Assembly (NCBI GenBank): GCA_018398815.1
Contig: CM031617.1
Coordinates: 1,487,211-1,551,210, forward strand
From: Conus ventricosus
Lineage: Eukaryota; Mollusca; Gastropoda; Neogastropoda; Conidae
DNA length: 64,000 bases
Direction of reading: 5' to 3'
Shown: one piece after another, positions 55,542-64,000 of the stretch
How positions within the stretch are numbered: the first letter of the stretch is position 1
Layout of the letters: each line of letters opens with the position of its first letter
Made by a program: the position numbers and the translations under genes
Notes under the pieces: generated by a model
Seen by the model: only the letters and a program-made list of their open reading frames with translations
The model's database searches: none
Told to the model about the DNA's origin: nothing

Positions 55542-55548
55542 TTTTTAT

Positions 55549-55961
55549 TCAGCAATATTATGTGCAACAAAAATACACAGCTGTCATTCCAAGGACAATA
55601 AACGCGGATTTCTTGCATCTTTTGTTTTTCTGATGGTTGATAAAAGTCACTGATTTTGGTGGGGGCAATGTCTCGATTGGTTTCCTGTTACTAAGACTAT
55701 TATTTTTTATTGCTTGATCAACATCTTTAACTGTGTAAGCTGCATGCCCCTGTTTTTTTCAGTTTGTCGTTAATATTATCTAACTGCTCAATTCTTGCCT
55801 TTTCATAGTAATCTTGTGCTGCAGCTAGTTGCTCCTAGCTTGTTATGTCTTTTTTCTTCGCCGTCGATCCGTAGTTTACTAAATGCGTATTTACTTCCGC
55901 TAAAAAGCAAGCGCATTCACCAATATGCCCTCACCTATCAATAATTTACGAGTGAAGCCAT
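55549..55961 (-). pseudogene. Small conserved Polinton membrane protein, copy 2
   Basis: Counterpart of 19062-19467, with an intact ATGGCTTCACTCG start at 55961. The body is frameshifted several times. It supports the start assigned in the first copy. Confidence 0.6.
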
Positions 55962-55987
55962 TTTTATAATGTATTGTTTTTAATTTT

Positions 55988-56217
55988 ACATATAGATACT
56001 GGTCTGGAATTCATTCCTTGCTTAACTAGAAAATCTTTCGTACAAAATGAAGCTGTAATAAACAGCAATCAGCTTGCTGAGTCTTCAAAAGTCAAGTTTG
56101 CCAAGATTGTGGTTTTATTTTTAAAAGGTTTTTTACCAGCATGTGTATCCTACACTTTAGACCTCCAATAACAGCAGAATGGTATACAGGTTGGTAACAG
56201 TTTTTTCGGCTGCTCAT
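55988..56217 (-). pseudogene. Small VYHSAVIGGL-type Polinton protein, copy 2
   Basis: Counterpart of 19490-19718, starting at the ATG at 56217. VYHSAVIGGL is readable; the rest is frameshifted. Confidence 0.6.
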
Positions 56218-56258
56218 TTTTAAAGTAATAAAAAGCGTATTTATAATTAATAAAAAAC

Positions 56259-57271
56259 ATGAAAAGCGATGATCTATTCAGCTACATGGTTAGCCTAACC
56301 TTCCTGAACTTATGATTACAAATGATCAAGTTGATGACCAAGCTATTATGCCAAAAAGGAAGGCTGTATTTCTTTAGCAGCATGTGGAAAATCAACACAG
56401 TAACTTGGAAATGAATTCAGCATGAACAGATTCAAACAGATGTCGCACAAGTCATTGTAAAGTATCATACAGTATGAAGCGCAACTAGGGTCGAGAATGG
56501 TGAAAAGCGTCGGGTCAAACGGTCTTAGTTTATACACTAACTAGTAGTAGATTAGCTTCCCATTGATTCTGAACAAGATTATGTATGATTTAACGCAGGA
56601 TCGGTTTTTAGCAAAGTCAATAGGTCTCTATGAGATAATGTTGCTTATAGCCAGCGACGCAAAGGGCCATTTCAGGGCTGTTTAGAGTTCTAGGCTGTGA
56701 TCTATATAACAATTTGGAACATTACTGTTCGCATTATTCTGGATTAATTTCATTTACATCATATAGATTTTGTTTCCCTTCATGAACGAGGCCTGAAAAT
56801 CAGCAGAATCAGGAACATTGAATCAGCAAACATTGAATACAGGTGGAGAAAGTGACAGTAAAAGCCTCCACATCCTGGAAGTGTTGGCAGCAGGAAAAAG
56901 ATTAGAGGGGGACAAACAAAAAAATAATGTTGCGAGCACAGAATAAACTCATACTGAAAAACATAAACGCGCCAACACCAAACAGTGATGCCGCAGCAAG
57001 TTGTTTCATTGCCAGCTAATAAAAAAACCAGAACAAGTTGCTCAAGGCCTTATCACACAAAGTTTCTTCGTGGACTATTGAACTTAAAAACCGTTTGTCA
57101 TTTTTGGCGCCATTGCTGCAGGGGGCGGTTATTACGGTTATAAAATATATAAACAACGACAGCAAAAACCACAGCAGTCAAAAAATCTCACCCACTAATA
57201 CTGAAGCTGTAAACAAAAAAGCCATGCCAGAGAACGCCAACAAACAAAGATCATTTGGATCCCATTTGTGA
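56259..57271 (+). pseudogene. Conserved Polinton protein with C-terminal membrane segment, copy 2
   Basis: Counterpart of 19755-20699, starting MKSDDL. The last part (57038-57271) is an open frame with LSFLAPLLQGAVITVIKYI, the membrane segment, and a basic polar tail. It includes short insertions relative to the first copy, such as a duplicated CAGAATCAGGAACATTGAAT-like stretch near 56805-56835. Confidence 0.6.
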
Positions 57272-57339
57272 TGCATTAATATTTCATGAAACTTAATAAT
57301 AATTATAGTTGAATTAGAATCAAGCACATAGTAGAAACT

Positions 57340-57540
57340 TAGTGGATGACTGTAGTTATGATCTTAGGTTGACTTGAGTAAGAACTTAGAAGTTACTTGG
57401 GGAGACTTGAGTAGGAAACTTAGATTGATTGAGGATAACATGAGGATGACTTGAGTAAGAACTTAGACGTGACTCTGTGTAAGAACTTGAGGATGAACTG
57501 AGGGGGGAACGACTTGAGTAAGAACTTAGAGAAGGCATAT
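57340..57540. repeat. GAACTT-type repeat array, copy 2
   Basis: Around ten irregular copies of TTGAGTAAGAACTTAG/GATGACT units, at the position equivalent to 20940-21180 in the first element. Confidence 0.75.
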
Positions 57541-58474
57541 ATGTCGCTAACGACTATAGTTGCAATCAATATTGCTCGCTTTAACTGCATGCAGCTAAAA
57601 GCGCTGCGAACAGGCCTGTCACTCCCAGGGTTTGTCGCCGACCCAGCAAGATCGATGACACGCCAGGTAATTAAACCTAAGCCCTACTGTCTTCTGCTCT
57701 TTCTGGAGGTGGGGTGCCAAATTAAAACACCGAAGCGGCGAGCCCCCCCAAAAAAGGGCTATCACGGCGCGCTTGCGTTCAAAGCAACACCCACACACAA
57801 CACACACAACGCTCGCTCACACACACACACACCGCGCACACGCACACACATGCATTCAACACAGGAATATTCACGCAATAGACAGGATGGTGTCGCTTGT
57901 GGGGGTTGTGAAGGGGCTTTTTTGTGGTTCGCACTGAATGACGTTTAATTCCAGACAGCGCCTAAAGGCACTTTATTAGAAGTCTAAATCAATAATCACA
58001 GTGATCTCTTTCATAGGTCTATCGGCGGCCACCTGAAAAGGCAGCCTTTGTAAAGTGAAGCGGAGCGTAGGCACAGCCAAGCCGCTCTGCGTTATGCATA
58101 ACCGTTACTCTTTTTAGGACCCACGTCATGCGTTTGCGACACACAAATACAGAGATTGGCTCGCGGGTTGTGCGCTTTCTAGGTCAATTGGAAAGTGCTT
58201 GGTTGACCCGTATTGCTTGGGCGATTCTGGCTGGAGCAATGCTGGCAGGAAGCAGGTCTGCGGTAGAATAATAAACAAAACTGCCGTGTGGAAGTGGCTT
58301 CAATTTACTCCTGCACATGCAAGGTCAAGCACGTCATGTGTTATCACACCAGAAAGCTTTAAAATTGGGGTGGATTCATGTATTTCAGATGAGTTTTCGT
58401 TTATTGTTATCTCATTTGAAAGAAATCGCAGTTTGTGAAATTTTGGATAGAATAGAAACAAAATGACACTTCAA
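57541..58474. other. Polinton right arm, no gene recognised
   Basis: Includes a short (AC)n/(CG)-rich stretch at 57785-57852. No conserved reading frame was recognised and little matches the equivalent part of the first copy. Confidence 0.45.
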
Positions 58475-59020
58475 TTAGTCTTCTGACGATGTTGGCTCAA
58501 CAGCAACTTCTTTCGATAGGGACTCCAGTTTTATGTTTTTGAACCGTTTCAAAATTGTCTTTGCTTTATGAAGCCAGTGCCCTAAAAAAAGAGCCTGAGA
58601 AAAAGATTTCTTTTCACTATCTTTCACTGAGTAACAAGCCCGGCGTAAGATGGGGGTCATTTCTTGAACAGTTTCAAAGGTTTTGGTTTCATCAAATGGT
58701 TCAGAAGGTAGCTCACAAAGCTGTATTTTCAAATATTTGTCAAGATCTTCAACCGATAGTTCCATTTTTTGCTGGGGAAACAAAAACGAAATGCTTCCTT
58801 TTGGCTTTGAGGGAGGAGAACAAGGCTCGCCACTCAATTTCTTTCTCAAAAACTTTGTCATGGCCTCATGATAAACAATGTGTTTTTTCACAAGATTGGT
58901 CTGTTGATCAGAAAGTTTTTCTTGCGAAGATAACAACAGTTCAGGCATTTCTTCAAAAATAGTAGCGTCACTTCCAGCACTGGCAGAAAGCATTGAAACA
59001 TCACTTCCCTGACTCGCCAT
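58475..59020 (-). CDS. Polinton right-end accessory protein, 181 aa (long form)
   Basis: An intact frame in an otherwise decayed element. I start it at the ATG at 59020 (MASQGSDVSMLSASAG), because the first copy has the same start context at 22410 although the frame is open further upstream. An acidic, serine-rich N-terminus is followed by QQTNLVKKHIVYHEAMTKFL, the shared SGEPCSPPSKPKGSISF block, a DLDKYLK helix and a C-terminal region with FLGHWLHKAKTILKRFKNI. No signal peptide or membrane helix. I do not recognise the family. Preservation while neighbours decayed is notable. Confidence 0.6.
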   Translation of the reverse strand: MASQGSDVSMLSASAGSDATIFEEMPELLLSSQEKLSDQQTNLVKKHIVYHEAMTKFLRKKLSGEPCSPPSKPKGSISFLFPQQKMELSVEDLDKYLKIQLCELPSEPFDETKTFETVQEMTPILRRACYSVKDSEKKSFSQALFLGHWLHKAKTILKRFKNIKLESLSKEVAVEPTSSED

Positions 59021-59431
59021 GTTTTTAACAAACACAAGTTCTCTCTCCGATTCTAGCCACACCAGCATACGACCGCACAGCACGCCTGTCAAATGTAAAA
59101 TGGCGGTAGCTCTGGCCTGGTTGCTATAACACAAAATGTCACGTGATTTAAGCTCGGCACTTGATTTGATAAGAGGCTTGCGCACAGTAAACATGCCTAG
59201 AACTGTTTTAGCATAATAAGATCTGGCGCGCCGCAGTCCCACCCCGCGGAGGTCGTAGTCAGCTAATTAAAGTATCACAAGAGCCACACAGACCGCTGTA
59301 CCTGTTGCTACCTGACACCGCCTGATACGCCCTGCCACAATCCGCGAACCCTGTAATTAGGCCTGCGCGCACGGTGTCTCGGCCAAGTCACACATGATTT
59401 CCAGATATAGGCAGGATTTTCCACTGTTATT

Positions 59432-59536
59432 AAAAATGATCAAGAAAAACACAGGATTAAGCAAAAACTGAAATCTGAAAAGTTTAGTAAATTAGTATTG
59501 AAAACGGATAATCCTACACAGTATGTTTGTTTGTAG
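59432..59536 (+). pseudogene. C-terminal fragment of packaging ATPase inside the terminal repeat
   Basis: 35 codons, including the stop, encode the last part of the ATPase found at 8028-8639: EKHRIKQKLKSEKFSKLVLK then DNPTQYVCL. It lies at the right end of the element, where no complete ATPase gene is expected, and reads toward the terminus. Confidence 0.85.
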
Positions 59537-59606
59537 GGTTTACTAGTTAGAGAACAGCAAAAGGGACACACTAACAAAGCTTGCTGTTTGTAGGGAGTTT
59601 ACTAGG

Positions 59607-59674
59607 AGAGAACAGGAAAAGGGGCATACTGGCGAAGCTTAAGCTGAGCCAGTATGCCCCTTTTCCTGTTCTCT
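59607..59674. repeat. 68-bp near-perfect palindrome at the Polinton terminus
   Basis: Half-sites of 34 nt match at 32 positions. The outer 27 nt (from AGAGAACAGGAAAAGGGGC) are perfectly inverted at 59648-59674. The centre is AGCTTAAGCT, itself a perfect palindrome. Confidence 0.97.
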
Positions 59675-60407
59675 GGGCTGTATATTCAAACAGATATACG
59701 CCTGTGAGTGAATGTGCTGTAGTGGCTTCCTGGTCTAGCACCTGCTTTGAAAACAAAAGGTCTCTCTGGGATGAGGTTCAAGTCCTGAATGGTGTAGGGA
59801 GCCCATCTGTACTATACCTCCACACAGATTTAAATTTTTAAAAATCCTCAATACAAAAGAAAAAAAAAGTCCATGAAGCCGAGACAAGTCACAGGTCACA
59901 CAGTAGATGGTTCTTTGTTCGAGTCCAGTAAGAGCCATTTCTTGCGATGATTTTAGTTTTGGCCCTGACTGACTCTTATCCACACTTAAGTGTTATGTAA
60001 TCAAACAGAAAGATGGAAACAGCACAGAATTTTATCCGTTTAATGGGCGTGTCTCCAAGCGTGTCAGTCACTATTCCGGAACAAGCCCAGCTCATTTCCA
60101 TCCCACATTTTAATGAGGTTTCATCCTGTCGTTTTAGTTCACCGCCTGCCAGGCCACTGTTGTCATGACGCAAGGTGAATGATCTTGATGCTTGTTCTGC
60201 CAATGCTAAGTGTGCTGACATGGTCTTCATGCATCAGCCGTGATGTTTATCAGGAATGTGTTGAAGGGTGTGTGTCCATAAGCTTCAGCTTGTTGTGCTA
60301 AAATACATTATGTTTCGCTGCAAATGTAAACCATGTTTGAATAAAACTTGTTTAAACCAAGGTGTGGGAGGTAGGGGGCAGCACCAATGAACCTCCGGCT
60401 GAAGCCT
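59675..60407. other. Flank with possible tRNA-like SINE remnants
   Basis: Contains B-box-like GAGGTTCAAGTCC near 59777 with an upstream TGGTCTAGCACC, and another TTGTTCGAGTCCAG near 59917. Neither folds into a convincing tRNA. No gene. Confidence 0.45.
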
Positions 60408-63400
60408 GGAACCAGTCTCTAACCGCACCCTGTAAGACCAGTGCCCATGGAACCAGTCTCTAACCACACCCTGTAAGACCAGTGCCCATGGAACCAGTCT
60501 CTAACCACACCTGTAAGACCAGTGCCCATGGAACCAGTCTCTAACCCCACCTGTAAGACCAATGCCCATGGAACCAGTCTCTAACCACACCTGTAAGACC
60601 AGTGCCCATGGAACCAGTCTCTAACCACACCTGTAAGACCAGTGCCCATGGAACCAGTCTCTAACCCTACCCTGTAAGACCAGTGCCCATGGAACCAGTC
60701 TATAACCACACCCTGTAAGACCAGTGCCCATGGAACCAGTCTCTAACCACACCCTGTAAGACCAGTGCCCATGGAACCAGTCTCTAACCACACCCTGTAA
60801 GACCAGTACCCATGGAACCAGTCTCTAACCCCACCTGTAAGACCAGTGACCATGGAACCAGTCTCTAACCCCACCTGTAAGACCAGTGCCCATGGAACCA
60901 GTCTCTAACCACACCTGTAAGACCAGTGCCCATGGAACCAGTCTCTAACCCCACCTGTAAGACCAGTGCCCATGGAACCATCTCTAACCACACACTGTAA
61001 GACCAGTGCCCATGGAACCAGTCTCTAACCACACCCTGTAAGACCAGTGCCCATGGAACCAGTCTCTAACCCCACCTGTAAGACCAGTGCCCATGGAACC
61101 AGTCTCTAACCCCACCCTGTACGACCAGTGCCCATGGAACCAGTCTCTAACTACACCCTGTAAGATCAGTGCCCATGGAACCAGTATCTAACCACACCTG
61201 TAAGACCAGTGCCCATGGAACCAGTCTCTAACCACACCCTGTAAGACCAGTGCCCATGGAACCAGTCTCTAACCCCACCTAAAGACCAGTGCCCATGGAA
61301 CCAGTCTCTAACCCCACCTTAAGACCAGTGCCCATGGAACCAGTCTCGAACCCCACCTGTAAGACCATGCCCATGGAACCAGTCTCTAACCCCACCCTGT
61401 AAGACCAGTGCCCATGGAACCAGTCTCTAACCCCACCCTGTACGACCAGTGCCCATGGAACCAGTCTCTAACCACACCCTGTAAGACCAGTGCCCATGGA
61501 ACCAGTCTCTAACCACACCATGTAAGACCAGTGCCCATGGAACCAGTCTCTAACCACACCTGTAAGACCAGTCCCCATGGAACCAGTCTCTAACCCCATA
61601 TGTAAGACCAGTGCCCATGGAACAAGTCTCTAACCACACCTATAAGACCAGTGCCCATGGAACCAGTCTCTAACCACACCATGTAAGACCAGTGCCCATG
61701 GAACCAGTCTCTAACCCCATATGTAAGACCAGTGCCCATGGAACCAGTCTCTAACCCCACCTGTAAGACCAGTGCCCATGGAACCAGTCTCTAACCACAC
61801 CCTGTAAGACCAGTGCCCATGGAACCAGTCTCTAACCACACCCTGTAAAACCATGCCCATGGAACCAGTCTCTAACCCCACCTGTAAGACCAGTGCCCAT
61901 GGAACCAGTCTCTAACCCCACCTGTAAGACCAGTGCCCATGGAACCAGTCTCTAACCCCACCTGTAAGACCAGTGCCCATGGAACCAGTCTCTAACTCCA
62001 AACTGTAAGACCAGTGCCCATGGAACCAGTCTCTAACCACACCCTGTAAGACCAGTGCCCATGGAACCAGTCTCTAACCCCACCTGTAAGACCAGTGCCC
62101 ATGGAACCAGTCTCTCACCTCACCCTGTAAGACCAGTGCCCATGGAACCAGTCTCTAACCCCACCTGTAAGACCAGTGCCCATGGAACCAGTCTCTAACC
62201 CCACCTGTAAGACCAGTGCCCATGGAACCAGTCTCTCACCTCACCCTGTAAGACCAGTGCCCATGGAACCAGTCTCTAACCCCACCTGTAAGACCAGTCC
62301 CCATGGAACCAGTCTCTAACCCCACCTGTAAGACCAGTGCCCATGGAACCAGTCTCTAACCACACCTGTAAGACCAGTGTCCATGGAACCAGTCTCTAAC
62401 CACACCCTGTAAGACCAGTGCCCATGGAACCAGTCTCTAACCCCACCTGTAAGACCAGTGCCCATGGAACCAGTCTCTAACCACACCCTGTAAGACCAGT
62501 GCCCATGTAACCAGTCTCTAACCACACCCTGTAAGACCAGTGCCCATGGAACCAGTCTCTAACCCCACCTGTAAGACCAGTGCCCATGGAACCAGTCTCT
62601 AACCACACCCTGTAAGACCAGTGCCCATGGAACCAGTCTCTAACCCCACCTGTAAGACCAGTCCCCATGGAACCAGTCTCTAACCCCATATGTAAGACCA
62701 GTGCCCATGGAACCAGTCTCTAACCACACCCTGTAAGACCAGTGCCCATGGAACCAGTCTCTAACCACACCATGTAAGACCAGTGCCCATGGAACCAGTC
62801 TCTAACCCCATATGTAAGACCAGTGCCCATGGAATCAGTCTCTAACCCCACCTGTAAGACCAGTGCCCATGGAACCAGTCTCTAACCACACCTGTAAGAC
62901 CAGTGCCCATGGAACCAGTCTCTCACCTCACCCTGTAAGACCAGTGCCCATGGAACCAGTCTCTAACCCCATATGTAAGACCAGTGCCCATGGAACCAGT
63001 CTCTAACCACACCCTGTAAGACCAGTGCCCATGGAACCAGTCTCTAACCACACCATGTAAGACCAGTGCCCATGGAACCAGTCTCTAACCACACCCTGTA
63101 AGACCAGTGCCCATGGAACCAGTCTCTAACCCCACCTGTAAGACCAGTGCCCATGGAACCAGTCTCTAACCACACCCTGTAAGACCAGTGCCCATGGAAC
63201 CAGTCTCTAACCACACCCTGTAAAACCAGTGCCCATGGAACCAGTCTCTAACCCACACCTGTAAGACCAGTGCCCATGGAACCAGTCTCTAACCCCACCT
63301 GTAAGACCAGTGCCCATGGATCCAGTCTCTAACCCCACCTGTAAGACCAGTGCCCATGGAACCAGTCTCTAACTCCAAACTGTAAGACCAGTGCCCATGG

Positions 63401-64000
63401 AACCAGTCTCTAACCACACCCTGTAAGACCAGTGCCCATGGAACCAGTCTCTAACCCCACCTGTAAGACCAGTGCCCATGGAACCAGTCTCTCACTCACA
63501 CCCTGTAAGAACCAGTGCCCATGGAACCAGTCTCTAACCCACCTGTAAGACCAGTCCCCATGGAACCAGTCTCTCACCTCACCCTGTAAGACCAGTGCCC
63601 ATGGAACCAGTCTCTAACCCCACCTGTAAGACCAGTCCCCATGGAACCAGTCTCTAACCCCACCTGTAAGACCAGTGCCCATGGAACCAGTCTCTAACCA
63701 CACCTGTAAGACCAGTGTCCATGGAACCAGTCTCTAACCACACCCTGTAAGAACCAGTGCCCATGGAACCAGTCTCTAACCCCACCCTGTAAGACCAGTG
63801 TCCATGGAACCAGTCTATAACCACACCCTGTAAGACCAGTGCCCATGGAACCAGTCTATAACCACACCCTGTAAGACCAGTGCCCATGGAACCAGTCTCT
63901 AACCCCACCCTGTAAGACCAGTGCCCATGGAACCAGTCTCTAACCCCACCCTGTAAGACCAGTGCCCATGGAACCAGTCTCTAACCCCACCCTGTACGAC
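60408..64000. repeat. 39-41-bp minisatellite, about 90 copies, continues past the window
   Basis: Unit AACCAGTCTCTAACCACACC plus CTGTAAGACCAGTGCCCATGG. Two main variants differ in the central block (CACACCCTGT against CCCACCTGT), with minor ones (CCATATGT, CACCATGT, TCACCCTGT). The variants recur in blocks, suggesting higher-order duplication. Minus-strand open frames with a repeating HGHWSYR are artefacts. Confidence 0.98.

Larger units (their letters stand above)
51997..59674. mobile_element. Second Polinton copy, right half only
   Basis: Collinear with about 15740-23160 of the first element, same orientation: polymerase, convergent integrase, the small-gene cluster, the repeat array, the accessory gene and a terminal repeat. 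It has more indels than the first copy, clear nucleotide divergence and several structural differences. The left part (ATPase, capsid genes) is lost or in the gap. Confidence 0.9.
59432..59674. repeat. Right terminal repeat of the second Polinton
   Basis: The inner part (59483-59540) matches the inner end of the first element's TIR with about three changes. The outer part differs and contains a tandem near-duplication (units near 59531-59580 and 59581-59640) before ending CTGTTCTCT. The partner TIR is missing, so the inner limit is inferred. Confidence 0.75.

Overview
This is a window of animal nuclear DNA. The gene with seven or more exons, GT-AG splice sites, LINEs, SINEs, an LTR retrotransposon, microsatellites and many minisatellites exclude a prokaryote. 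The repeat style and the TRIM/macro/Deltex domain set suggest a marine invertebrate, probably a mollusc, perhaps a gastropod; that is inference. There are three assembly gaps (4232-4331, 23718-23817, 50997-51996). The many one-base indels in otherwise conserved reading frames suggest an unpolished long-read assembly, worst around 36.6-45.7 kb and 52-57 kb.

Layout. 1-5 kb: a nest of retroposons, including a SINE-like insertion with a 16-bp target duplication, an inverted pair of LINE 3' ends, a second SINE and two more LINE fragments. 5.26-6.44 kb: one intact single-exon gene for a secreted, cysteine-rich, probably GPI-anchored protein. 7.2-7.7 kb: an 81-bp minisatellite.

7912-23160: a complete Polinton/Maverick, a virus-like DNA transposon. 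It has 170-bp terminal inverted repeats differing at one base. It carries a packaging ATPase, a probable penton-like protein, a double-jelly-roll major capsid protein, protein-primed family B DNA polymerase, retroviral-type integrase, about nine further genes and a variable right-end accessory gene. Most of its genes are frameshifted. A second, left-truncated and more decayed Polinton occupies 51997-59674 in the same orientation and ends in a near-perfect palindrome.

24.1-49.4 kb: on the minus strand, the exons of what looks like one host gene encoding RING, two B-boxes, coiled coil, macro domain, a second RING and a Deltex C-terminal (DTC) domain. This would put TRIM-like ubiquitin ligase, ADP-ribose binding and DTX3L/PARP9-like functions in one product. 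A 9.24-kb Ty3/Gypsy-like LTR retrotransposon (36518-45756) is inserted inside its coiled-coil exon, with a clean 5-bp target duplication. The introns hold eight or more minisatellites; one is built from the exon/intron junction of the macro exon and repeats its splice donor about ten times. 60.4 kb to the end: a 40/41-bp minisatellite that runs out of the window.

Identification rests on motifs and remembered family patterns; no search was run.
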